A stretch of DNA of 64,000 nt from Lonicera japonica. Lineage: Eukaryota > Streptophyta > Magnoliopsida > Dipsacales > Caprifoliaceae. The stretch is from contig CM038468.1 in the NCBI GenBank assembly GCA_021464415.1, forward strand, positions 29,934,969-29,998,968, written 5' to 3'. The position numbers and the translations under genes were made by a program. The notes beneath the pieces are model-generated. The model saw only the letters and a list, made by a program, of their open reading frames with translations, did not search any database and was not told the DNA's origin. Shown here piece by piece: positions 45,701 through 56,912 of the stretch (position 1 is the stretch's first letter; each line of letters starts with the position of its first letter).

Positions 45701-46597
45701 ATTCCATTTTACTCATAAATTTATAGCCCTCCCAACCCGTGTGCGTGCCACTATCCCACCAACATTTAAATTTTTCTTTGAAATTCTTGTGCTTCAACCA
45801 CATATTTTCAAATCTGAAAGGTGTCGGACCCCATTTAAAACCGTTAGTATCTAAGATAATCGGGCAATGATCCGATGTGGCTCTAACGAGGGCTTCTTGT
45901 CTCGCCAAATTATTACTTCTCTCCCACCCCACCGAAAATAAGAATCTATCAATCCTTGAGCACGCCAAATTCTCTCTCATGTTCGACCATGTAAAAGCCG
46001 CATTGTTCAAGTTAATGTCTCTCAGCCCCGTATCTTTTATAAATTCATCAAACTCCTTCATACCTTTTGTAATTCTACCACCCTTTAATTTTTCAGACGG
46101 GTATCTCACTATATTAAAATCCCCCCCCAAACACCACAAATCCCCACACATCCCATACAAACTCGCCAATTCCTCCCAAAACTCTCTTCTGTTCCTAGCT
46201 CGACATGGCCCGTAAACACCCGTGAACCACCAACTCTTATCATTATTAACCGGTTGCAATAACACTGAAACCGAATATAAACCCAGAACAGTCTCAACTC
46301 CTCTAAAAACACGAACGTCCCACATAATCAAAATACCACCAGATCTTCCAACCGAAGGTAAAAATGACCATTCTTTGAATCGCGATCCTCATATACTGCC
46401 CACCAGTTTGCTATTAATTTCTTCTTTCTTGGTTTCCTGCAATACAACCAAATCCGGACTCTCTGCACCTAACAACTCTTTTATCACTTTTCTTTTCTGT
46501 TTTCCGCCCAACCCCCTAATGTTCCAACTGAGGATCTTCATTTAAAACTTGTTGATGCCCCTTCTCTCCTTGATGAACCACCTGCACTCCATTTTAA
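42778..46597 (-). mobile_element. L1-type LINE, 5'-truncated
   Basis: The 3' end is at the left: poly(T) 42778-42788, then a short 3' UTR and ORF2 on the minus strand. Upstream of ORF2 about 55 bp continues and could be the last codons of ORF1 (stop TAA directly before the ORF2 ATG). It then stops at 46597, where an oppositely oriented LINE fragment begins. Confidence 0.88.
42888..46541 (-). pseudogene. LINE ORF2: endonuclease-reverse transcriptase with two stops
   Basis: 1218 codons in one frame from ATG (46539-46541). It starts MKILSWNIRGLGG, the AP endonuclease N-terminus. GGDFN and SDHCPI are endonuclease motifs; APGPDGF, GRQIIDLILIANE and FKIDFEKAYD are reverse transcriptase; FADD (44472-44477) is its catalytic site. 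A C-terminal zinc region has FIWKGGVPHKVKVFAWL and C..C...H..H-type residues (CILCKKDGESIDHILVHC). In-frame TGA stops fall at 46389-46391 (codon 51) and just before 44703 (after RWRKWI). The second could come from a CGA by one C-to-T change. No frameshifts were noticed, so decay is mild. Confidence 0.9.
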
Positions 46598-47135
46598 ACC
46601 GAATTGTATGTTGTCTCCTTCAGTTTGTATCCTTTGCAAAAAGGATGGTGAATCTATTGATCATATCCTAGTGCATTGCTCGGTGGCCCGTTTCATGTGG
46701 TCAAATCTCTTTTCTTTGTTTGGGGTTGAGGGTGTTTTGCCAAAGAAGTGGGCAGATTGTGTTGTGATAAAATGGAGTTTTGGGACGGATCATGCAAAAG
46801 CTAAAATCTTGTGGAGAATCTCGGTTTTGGCAATGGCTTGGAGGCTGTGGCTAGAAAGAAATAGCAGAATTTTTGATGATAAAGTCAGTGGAGCTGAGGA
46901 GATTTGGGATAATATTATTTTTTTCGGCCGATTTGTGGGCTAGGGCATTTAATATTATCGATTCGACTCAGAGTTTTCTTTTTAAATTAGATTGTTTTAG
47001 TTTCCTTGACCAATCCACAAGTTTGTAATTCCTTTTGTTCTCTTGTGCAGAGGATATCTTGCCCTCTATCACTAGTGAATATGTTTCCCGTGCTTTTGTT
47101 TAATAAAATTGGCTTTGTTTCTTATCAAAAAAAAA
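46598..47135 (+). mobile_element. LINE 3' fragment, opposite orientation
   Basis: The last ~540 bp of the same LINE family on the plus strand, from CCGAATTGTATG within the zinc region through the 3' UTR to a poly(A) run (47127-47135). It is highly similar but not identical to 42778-43315, with I/V and V/A changes and an extra T shifting the frame at about 46920. It abuts the minus LINE directly at 46597/46598. Confidence 0.88.
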
Positions 47136-47364
47136 TGTAAAAGAACCTTGTATCCCAAATGAAGAGTCTATATTGAGCATCACCCAATTTTGAAGGATAC
47201 ACTAATTTCATGATCAACGGTCAAAAAAGAATTTTTTTTGGTTATGTCCTAGAAAGGGTAAAATAAATGTACCATTAAATTCGGATGTCCCAAAAGGGAA
47301 TAGTGAACTCTTTATTTGTGATGGAGTACTTGTTGAATATTAAGTTTTCAAAGACAAAATTGTA

Positions 47365-47516
47365 GTCCCTCCATCCCCAGTCACTGTTTGAATTTGACCT
47401 TTGAAGAATGCATAAATTTTAGAACAAAACTTGTTTCTTGTGGTGAGATTTGGTACGATGATTATGTCTTGTAAATTAAAGTGGACTGTTAGCTTTGGGA
47501 CATGGGACTGAGGGCG
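47365..47516. mobile_element. Stowaway-like MITE
   Basis: 152 bp with ends GTCCCTCCATCCCCAG and, inward from the right, CGCCCTCAGTCCCATG, flanked by TA. Degenerate but family-typical. Confidence 0.65.
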
Positions 47517-48837
47517 TACTTTGTTTTCTAAAAAGCATCAGTACGTTTTCTTTCTCTTTCTCTTCTCTCCATTTTCTAAAACTCATGCGTCTAGTCTAGC
47601 TGATAAAGAAGCTTGCTCTCAACAACCAAATCTATTTTCGTGATACTTAAGGAGAGATAAACCGCTAGATGTGTTTGTAGTCAACTTTAAAGGTACATGT
47701 GCACTCACATCTTATAACATTAGACCAAATCGGCAAATCTCTTTCTCTTATGTTTACAATCTGCATATCCGCTATCTATATCTATATTATAAGGGAGCTT
47801 GGTTTCAACACCAATTCCCCAATTTTGTTTGCACATTTGAGGTTTGATTATAGTGTTTAACAATTTGGACCGTATGATGTGTGTTATGCTGGAATACAAG
47901 CTAAGTCTTTTTCATTTCTTTGCAGAAACTAAGTTTTATTCAAAGCTGGTTATGAGATCTCTTATTCAAGGGACTGAAACAAACCATGGTGGTACTTTAC
48001 ATGCATATGACAACTATTTACTTCATTTTGGTGTCACCATCTTTGATTTATGCCTGCTAATTAATTGTGTTGACTAAAATCTAGGATTGGAACCTTGCTA
48101 TATATCTCTAGTTAAATCCTTGACCATAATATGTCCTTCAAAATTAAACTAACAGGTCACCAACTCCAAGGAATAGCCGAATTAAAGTATTAAGGCCTTC
48201 TCATTATACTGTACAATAATTTATGAAACGATAAAAGTCATCCACTTAATTCCTTTAAACCCATCAGAACAGGTTTAAATGTGTTGTGGACCTTGGGTTG
48301 TTTGTGTTTGACATTAAAATCATTGACCCAGCAACCCATTTACAATTCGTGTTGATGGATCTTGTTACTTTTGGGTCCCTGTGCAATAAATAAGCAACCT
48401 AACCAGCTAACAATGTGTGGGATTCAGACTTGTGTTTCTATGACTTGAATTATTATTTCAACTTTCATGATTTTTTTGATATAACATAAAAAATCTAGTA
48501 ATAAAAGTCAGGTTTTTCTGGCTGCTTATCCAGATCAAGTGCGTTTGAATTGGCCAGAGAAAATTGTTGAAGTGCGTTTTTATATGTATTATCACAAATT
48601 AAGAGTTCAAAATCTCACATGCAGTATTTCATAATATTGTATTTTCTGGAAACAACAATGTGAACTGTTAGATTATGAGGTTCTTTGAATATCACGTCTG
48701 AAAAAGTGTGGAAGAAATATATCGTATGTTGATTTGATCCTTTCTTGGTAAAATTAGTTAAGTAATTCCTAATTTAATTTGCCTTTTGAATATAGCTTTC
48801 TGACATTATTGATTGATACTGGCCCTTTTCAAATTAG

Positions 48838-50467
48838 ATCTTAACATTTGAGTTGATGGTGATGAGGACATACATGAAAAGGATGCAATATGTAAGTCAT
48901 GTCGCTCAGCATTCAGATTCGTTAAAAATGTCATCAAGGTAGAATGCGGATGTAAAAGGATTTTCGTTGCACATGAAGCATGTGCATCTAACAGGTGTAT
49001 GAACAATTGCAATAAATGTGGCCGGCGCTACAATCATGCACCTGTAAAGTTGGTCCAAGTGGCTGTTCGACCTAAAGGGTGGTCAAGAGAGGGAGCATCA
49101 GTAGATGATGTAAGTTGCTAGGTCAATAGCTTTCATGATCAACACAGGGAGAAAAAGCCTCTTTCAATGACGCATTGAAAGAATGATTTCTAGACCTTCC
49201 TACTATTAATGGAAGCAACATGGATCCGGCTCCTACAGAGTATTAAATCTAGGCTGGCTGTTTAAAATTAGATGGCTTAGATTTTGACAGAATGTTATGT
49301 CTGGCAAGGTGGACTTATTTAGACAGAAACTACCTGAACCATATAATTCTAAACTAACTGTCCATATTTTCTTCAACTCTGCTCTAGTGTAATGATTCAT
49401 CACTTTAAAATTGGAAATTGACATAATGCTACTTTTGAAAAGCGTCATGAAAGAGGTTTTTTTGTCCCTTTTTTCATAGGAGATTTTGAGTCTATTTTTT
49501 TGTTTGGATATTTGTCCAATTAGAATCTTTCAAGAGCTATTCTAATTGCACTTTTCTTTTGTCATTATGAAGAAATCCACTAATTATATACTTGTTGCAG
49601 CCGGAAATTAATGCTTTAGTTTAATATAGTATGGACTTAAAACATGAATTACTATACTTGCAAATAGTGATATTTGCAAATAGTGATGGCTAGCCAAGAG
49701 TAATACTCAGTTTTTGCTCTCTCAAATAGTGATAGCTTAGCCGAGAGTAAAACTTGGTTTTTGCCTTTTCAAATAGTGATAGCTAGCCAATAGTAGTATT
49801 GACTTGATTTGGGAATCGCTGTGTGAACTTATTCCTTGTCTATTTGGAACCGTAGTAGAATCTTTTTCTAAAAGACTTGATGGATTGTTGAGGGGTTGCT
49901 TGTCTAGAAGGGAGACTTACTTTGATTCAATCGGTCCATAGTCGTATTCTCTTATACTGAATTTCATCTATGCTTAAGACTTCCTGAATAGGAAAGAGAA
50001 GAGTGAGAAAGAAGAAATTTCCTTGGGGAAGGAAATGAAGAAGGGAAAAAAAGGAGGATCATCTTCTTGTTGTTAATTGGGAGTTTGTTTCCAATAAGTA
50101 GACCTCTTATCTTCCTTTTGTTCTCTGCCATGAGCTGTCACAGTCCGCATTAGGATGGGACTATTCCCGCTCGGAAACCTAGCTGTCTGTCTGTGGCTAC
50201 AAGTGTTTTCTGTGAAATTCAAACTCCTACAACGCATTTTAGTAATGTTGTAACACAAGCAAGTAGGTAGGTAGGTTTTCCATTCTTTAATCACTTTTTT
50301 TGCGCGCCATGTATTTCAAATCCCCATTTGCATAGTTATGCTTATTATTTCCAATAGATTAATCTTTGCCTTGCTTATTTTAGGTGTCATCGGAGATGGA
50401 AAATGGTACATCGGCGGAGGAAGAGAGGGGTCAAAGGCGTGGAAGATGGAAAATGGTATGTTGGTGA
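48838..50467 (+). pseudogene. RINGv zinc-finger gene, left copy (nonsense-carrying)
   Basis: Two exon-like segments. Exon 48838-49109 (272 bp, acceptor TTTTCAAATTAG, donor GTAAGT) encodes a C4HC3 RINGv finger: CKSC, CGC, HEAC, CNKC. Exon 50384-50467 (acceptor TTATTTTAG) gives a Glu/Arg-rich tail ending TGA. The 272-bp length and phase equal the right copy. At 48849-48851 the codon that is CGA in the right copy is TGA, which would stop translation ahead of the finger unless an unseen start lies downstream. RINGv proteins are usually membrane-linked E3 ubiquitin ligases, but no membrane segment is seen here. Upstream exons were not identified. Confidence 0.6.
49674..49800. repeat. ~59-bp tandem repeat (left arm)
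   Basis: Three copies of CAAATAGTGATAGCTAGCC...GAGTA...GTTTTTGC. The same array exists in the right arm at 62085-62205. Confidence 0.75.
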
Positions 50468-51460
50468 AGTAAGAGTAGCTCAAAGGCATGATAATAGATA
50501 GTTGCAAAGCTGATTTTGAATACTAATTAAGTAAAGAGTATTTGATTTTTTAAAGATGTAAACAAACAGTATCTATTATTAAATACGGGTGTCAAATTAG
50601 TTATAAAGTAATGGAGTTATATATCATAATTAATGGTTAGATTTATCTAATTTAAGTTGATTCCTACATTTTATACATTTTTTTTTGCTTGGTGATTGCT
50701 CTGGAATTGATAAGCAATTTGGTCCCGGAGCTTACCCAGGATTAATTTAAAATAGGGGTAATTTGAAATGCCTTTTCAAGTTATGGATTCCACTTTGACC
50801 ATGGTATTTTTTTTAAAAATGAAATTTTTGACCGAAATATTCTATATCTAATCTGATTCATTAAGAAAAACATTTCAATTCGATCTGATAACCCCAAAGA
50901 TTGTTATTAATCAAATCAACAACCGATTCTATTAGCCTAATGGAACTCCAATCTGATCTGAATTTTTAAGATTTTTTTTGTCATTTTTTAACAATAAAAA
51001 ATAATTTAATTTTCGACAATATAAAAATTGAAATGAAAGAAAATATTCTTTATCTGCTAATAATTTCAAAAGGTTCAGACATCCAAAATAAACGAGGCAA
51101 TGGAAACAAAAACCATCCAATTCCATTGCCTTATATTCAACTGAATCAAATTGGGAAACAAAAACCATCCAATTCCAAAAACCATCCAATTCCTTATATT
51201 CAACTGAATCTGCAAAAATCCATATGGTGATAACATCGTCTCAAAATTTCCGAGGTCGATGGAAATTTGGGAAATCCATTTCCAAACTCATCCAAGTCCA
51301 AACTCATCCAAGAATGCCAATATTAGTATATACTGCGAGTGAGGCTCTTTTATTTTATTTTATTTTATTTTAACTAAGTTTAAAGCCAAGGCCTAAACTT
51401 ACGCAAAAAACAAAAAAATAAAAAGCCAACAAATTTAAAATAACATACGAAGATTCAAAT

Positions 51461-52110
51461 GCCAATGAAATATTTTTAAAAATTGACTCAGCCAAGTTTA
51501 CCGAATGTCAAGTCGGTGGAAGGTTACTAAATCGAATATCAAAGTTAAGCAATAAGACACCGACTCGGTGCTTAAATTTGGGGTGTCACTGTAGTTGGTT
51601 GCCCCAATATATAACATACAAGTTGATAGCAAGTTGCCGACTTTAAGGTCAACATTCGGTGGTAGTTTACTGAGTTAGAGGTTAAAATTCGGTAACCTTT
51701 TGCTGAGATCAAATGTCAGCGAAATATTTCTAAAACTTAACTCGACCAAAGTTTGCCGAATGTTAAGTCGGTGGAAGGTTATCGAATCAAATGTTGAAGT
51801 TCGGCAACAAGATACCGACTCAGTGCTTAAATTTGGGGTGTCACCGTATATGGTTAGTTGCCCCAATACATAACAGACAAGTCGGTAGCAAGTTGTAAAC
51901 TTTAAGGTGAACATTCGGTGGCACTTTTTCGAGTTAGAGGTTAAAATTCGGTAACTTTTTACCGAAATCAAATGTCAATGAAATATTTTTAAAAATTGAC
52001 ACGGCCAAAGTTTACAGTAGGTCAAGTCAGTGGAAGGTTACCGAATTGAATTTTGAAGTTCAACAACAAGATACCGACTCGATGCTTAAATTTGGGATGT
52101 CACCATATGA
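51461..52110. repeat. ~255-bp tandem repeat, about 2.6 copies
   Basis: GAAATATTT begins equivalent units at 51467, 51721 and 51980 (periods 254 and 259). Each unit has GTCAAGTCGGTGGAAGGTTA, ACCGACTCGGTGCTTAAATT and TTAGAGGTTAAAATTCGGTA. Copies are diverged, with no gene. Confidence 0.85.
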
Positions 52111-52422
52111 GTGCCATGATCAATAATTTTTAAATTGTAGTGTTAAAGTTACGTTGGTGTTTTGGTTACAAAACCAGGGTGCGTAATTCTCTAGCCTTAA
52201 CTTAATCAGTTCACTTTGAGAGTCAGAAACAGCAACACTTTAGTTATTGTAATTGCAATCCACTACTCCTCTGGCTTGGATAGTGGGAGGAATGGGGTTT
52301 TCAACACTTGGTAGGACCAGCAGAATGCCATCACCACCTTAATGCTGTTGTTGGGATTGGGAGGTCTGAGTACCATCCATTGTTTTTTCTTGTTTGAGCC
52401 ATGGTTATTGATTTTCTGAAAA

Positions 52423-52423
<1 letters not shown>

Positions 52424-52497
<74 letters not shown>

Positions 52498-52510
52498 AAT
52501 AAATAAATAA
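52424..52510. repeat. (AAT)n then (AATA)n microsatellite
   Basis: About 21 AAT units followed by AATA units. On the minus strand it generates a false poly-Leu frame. Confidence 0.9.
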
Positions 52511-52589
52511 AAAACATGGTAAGTAAATTATTTAATATAAAACTACGCGAGATGAAATTGCTAAGAACTTGGGAAAGGGATTTGATGAT

Positions 52590-52609
52590 CCCCACAGACA
52601 GCGCCAATT
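52590..52609 (-). other. Gypsy-type primer-site relic
   Basis: Read on minus, AATTGGCGCTGTCTGTGGGG resembles the TGGCGCCGTCTGTGGGGA primer-site region of plant gypsy elements. The upstream minus-strand sequence could be LTR remnant and the AAT-rich stretch part of its leader. No coding region follows. Confidence 0.45.
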
Positions 52610-52610
52610 G

Positions 52611-55600
52611 TGGTTGCCAAAAAATTTGGGTGTCCCCACTAAGTAAGTCATAAGCAAAATCGATGGAATAATAAATGAAAAATGATGGTTCAAGTTGAGA
52701 TTTTCGTTTATCAAATAGGTTCCTCAAGCAGCTTTAATTTTATGCTAATCCGGTAGTACCTCATCCTCTGTATGTGTGATTACCTAGAATTCTGGGGGCT
52801 TATAATAAGCCTTCCATTTTTTATTTATATGTATAGAATTAAGATTATAATACTGATGTACCAAGAAATTGGTATTTGTAGTCCATTAAAATATACATTG
52901 GAGAGCATATATTATTACATATTTGTTGCGTTCTTGGAGCGTTTTAGGTGTTTGAAGTAAAGTCAAGAAGTTTCCGAATGAAGAAAATTCGCTGCGTACA
53001 ATGCCTGAGTTCAATAAAATTCTAGCACTAATTCATAAGGAATTTGAAGAAAACTTCAGAGACAAAAGTTTTAGATCTTTGACTTAGTTACGTGTGGGTG
53101 AAAACTTTGCGTCAATCAGAGTTTGGAATACAAAGTTATAGCTGACATACGACCTCTGCGCCAAATAAATTAATTCCAGCGAGAATGTGTAATTTGATGA
53201 AGATGGATTTTTATAATTAATGAGCCAAGCCCACATTCCCAGCCCAGTACCAGCAGCCCGAGGGTCCAATATTAGACTTGCCCAGCACCAAGTTCAACTT
53301 AATTAATTCATGAAACAGCCCATTTATCAAGTTCATAAACCCATCTCAACATAGAACAATCAATCAATTATAAAAGAGGAAAAAGAGAGCAGCCGGAGGA
53401 CGGACGGGACGGACGCACAGCAACCTTTATTTATTTTTTTCTCCTTCTGCTTTTCGATAAATGTATACATAGCTGCAAATTGATTCTTCCCTTCTTCTGC
53501 ACGTTAATCGAGGAGCAGTCTTTATTTTTTCTAATTTTTCCGTTCTTTCATTTGGACAATTGTTTTTTTTTCTTTTTCTTATTCTTCATTAACTGTGCAC
53601 AGTAACTTTTTGGAGGAAGATTTATTTTATTAAAGTTTTAATTTTCTTCTTCTTTTCTTCTTCTTTTCCTTTCTTTTGATTAATTAAAGAGCAACACTTT
53701 TATTTATTTTGGAGTAGACTATCTTATGCTATTAATTTAAAATTGGTCTTCTCTAATTAATTTGCGAGTATCCAAGTAAATACTTAATTTATTTATTTAT
53801 GTATTATTTAATTATTTGTGTTCTATTTATAAGCATGCTAAGTTAGGTTATTTTCTAGGGTTGATGATGAGTATATTTGATTGATTTTCTTATACGTATT
53901 TATGCCAATAGACTCTACTAATTTAGTGCTTTAAGGTTAAAAATAATTCTTCCTATTGAATGCCTATTTTAACTGATAAAAAATAAAGTTGGATTCTCAT
54001 TATTTTTTTGTTAGATTCATCTTATGATTTGTTGAGAGCGGATATATGATGTATTTTGACGGATATAGTGAGTGTTTTGATTTTATACATAAGTTTGACT
54101 GTGGGAGAATTAATAATTTGATTTTAAAATTTAATTCTGCTTAATTTATTTTATTTTTCGCATCTAATAGAGTCGAAAGACCAAATTAGTGCGAGACAGA
54201 GAATATAGTTTGTTGAGCATGAATATTAAATATATGACTCCGCCACCATAGTATTTTATTAATTGATTATTTCACTAGTATTTTATTAATTTATTCGTAT
54301 TTTTAGTTGATAAAGCATCCCATTAAATTTCTAAGCTAGATTAATAATTAATTGGAATTAGTGAGAGAGAAACGTACGTTCCATCCGTTAAGTCCCTAGG
54401 GTTCGACCTCGTTTCATCCGTTAAGTCCCTAATGTTCGATCTCGCACTTGCCTAAGCTATACTAAATACCGATTCGTGCACTTGCAAATAATTAAAACAT
54501 TCACAACAAATACTCCATTAGGGTAAGCAGTAAAATGACTATAAATACAAAGCTATTACTCTAACACTTTACAGGTGTCCTAAAATAATACAAATTATAA
54601 TGCTCTCTTCTTATCCAAAACCCAGGTGGTGATGACCATCTCGATTGCAGCATGACCATATTAGCATATAATGACATTATCTCGACCATGTCAGCCATAG
54701 CACGACCATGCCAACATAAACGTATCTTCCTCGGCAAAGAGATGACCATGTTGGTGCCCCACTCAAAAGTGAATTTTATATTTGGGATTCTGCTAATGCA
54801 TAAAGCTGGGCTCAGCTTGGCAATTGGCCCAGTAATTTTAGCCGACTCCTTACTCTAGTTTTCAGCTCCCTTGAGATGTTTTATTACTGCACAGTTAAAC
54901 TAATATAATTCTAAGATTTGTATTTTAACCGAACAAATTACCTAGTAAGTTAATATAATGTTATTAATAAAAGGTTTTAAAAAACCCTTAAAAGAAATAG
55001 GAAATAAATTAATATGAAAGTAGATGTTGATTATGAATCTAAATTAAAAATCAAATATACAATTATAAATTAATTACAATTGACGGATATACTTTTTAAT
55101 TTTAAAAGGAGAATATTGTAAAAGTAGGTAAAAAAAAACAATATAAATAAACAGTGAATTAACTACGAGAAATCAAGTACAAACACAAAATCACCCCTAA
55201 AAAAATAAACTTCACACGTGTTTGTAAGGGAACTTTTGTTTTTGCACCAAGTGTTTTAAGCTGTACTTTAAATTTTTCCATCATAAGTTATTTTGCTTGT
55301 GTTTGCATCCGTCGTTTGTGAATTTCATTAATTTCGTAAATCCCATACTTCTTTTTGTCCTTTTTTTTTTATTTTATCACTTAAATTAGTTATTTTTCTT
55401 TTTCATATTACTATAAAACGGAGTATGATAGTCAATATTTGTTTTGAAAAAATAAATTATGTTTGCATCTCATCACATGTTTTAAGCCGTGTTTTGAGAT
55501 TTTACTTCATATTTTATTTTATTTTCTTGTTAGCATCCCACCATTTGTGAGACAAAATAATAGTTTTCTTCGTTACAAAAATGAAGTTGCAATTTATTTC

Positions 55601-56081
55601 TATGCGAACGTGAGTTAAGAACTCACTGAGTTCTTATAGAAATTAAGACTAAAAATAGTAACTTCAATTTTATATACGAATTGAATTAAAAATCGTAATT
55701 AACTTTGGTTGACTTTTCGTTTAATTAAACTTCATTATATTTTGGGTTAAATTTTCTTTCTAAATTCTATTTTAATGTCTGATGAGTTTATTTTTGAAAA
55801 ATATTTTTTATTAAATATCATTCGAATATTAATTTGGGTCACGAGTGACATGATCTCAAGGAGTCAAATCTCACTTTTTCCCTTACAGCATTTTTATCAT
55901 TTTTACTTAAGTGTTGAAATAATTGTATATATATAAAAAGAAGTAAGTTAAATATTGCGTAACTTTAAAAGAGAGAGTGAACTGTAAAAAAACAAAAAAA
56001 AGAGAGAGTGAATAGAGGAAAAATAGATGAGAGAGAGCGTAGAGCAAGAAAATAAAGAAGAGAGTATTAACATATTGTACA
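52611..56081. other. Intergenic with LTR-like relics, no gene
   Basis: At 54375-54446 a ~37-bp unit (CATCCGTTAAGTCCCTA...GTTCGA) is repeated twice, followed by CCGATTCGTGCACTTGCAAA, Athila-like wording seen inverted near 16515. T-rich and AT-rich elsewhere. Small frames (52772, 53084, 54561/54652) have no recognisable family. Confidence 0.4.
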
Positions 56082-56089
56082 AGTAAGAG

Positions 56090-56904
56090 CAGAGGCGGAG
56101 GCACACAGGGACCAGGTGGGGCCACCTGGACTTTTGGAAAAATTTTAGAGAGTATGGGGGGTTATGTGCAAGGAAGAAAAGATGAGGGGCCAATGCGTAA
56201 AAGTTTTGGGGCGGGGGGTTTTTTGTGAAGTGGCAAAGTTTTGGGCGGGGGTTTATGCGCAATATGCGTTATAAGTTGGAGGTTTTAGTTTGTAATATAT
56301 ATTGTGTTAGGTTATAAGCTTCAAAACAGCAAGAGCAGCAACAGTGCAGCCGTTTCTTTCATTCTTCTCCCCTTTCTCTCCTTTTCCATTTAATCTCCAC
56401 TATGAGTTTCTTCAGTTCTTCCGTTCAATTTTTTTTTTTCAAGCAGTAGCTCTTCTTTCCGTCTTCATTCTTCATTTATTCCGGTATTTTATGTTAGATT
56501 TCTTTTTTTATAATCTTATACATTTTGTTTTAAAACTTTGAATATTAAGAATTATGTGTTTTAATGTTGATTTGCTTCTTAAATTATTAAATATTGATAT
56601 TAAATTTGATTATTGAGGTTAATTTGCTTATTAGATTGTTATTTGATAAATTAATATTTAGATTAATATATGTGTTTGTTGGTTATAGTAGGTTGAATAT
56701 TGAGTTGATAAAAATATTTCAAAATATATAATTAATTTTAATATATCATTTTTAACTTTTCCAAAATATCAAAATATAATGGAGAAGTATTTTAGTAAAA
56801 ATTTAGCCTATAAACATAATTATTGAATTTGATTTGGCTTAAAAAAAAATTTCAGGTCAAAAAAATTTGGCCCCACCTGAAATTTTTTTCTAGCTCCGCT
56901 ATTG
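56090..56904 (+). mobile_element. Non-autonomous hAT element
   Basis: 815 bp. Ends are CAGAGGCGGAGGCAC and, inward from the right, CAATAGCGGAGCTAG. Identical 8-bp AGTAAGAG flanks lie at 56082-56089 and 56905-56912. GGTGGGGCC occurs near both ends in inverted orientation. A remnant ATGGAGAAGTATTTTAGTAA (56779) resembles the start of the transposase at 36842, so it derives from the same broad hAT type. Confidence 0.85.
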
Positions 56905-56912
56905 AGTAAGAG

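Larger units (their letters stand above)
47897..51394 (+). repeat. Inverted segmental duplication, left arm
   Basis: Matches 60530-64000 on the opposite strand throughout, with scattered substitutions and small indels. Matching landmarks are TTTCTTTGCAGAAA near 47925 and 63970, the RINGv exon, the CTAGCTATCACTATTTGAGA repeats, and the ACTGCGAGTGAGGCTCTT edge (51330 and 60575). The right arm reaches the window end still matching, so the true duplication is longer. Confidence 0.9.

Noticed and set aside
42778..47135. Simple twin-priming inversion of one LINE
   Set aside because: Twin priming splits one copy without duplicating the 3' end, whereas both parts here contain the 3' end and a poly(A).
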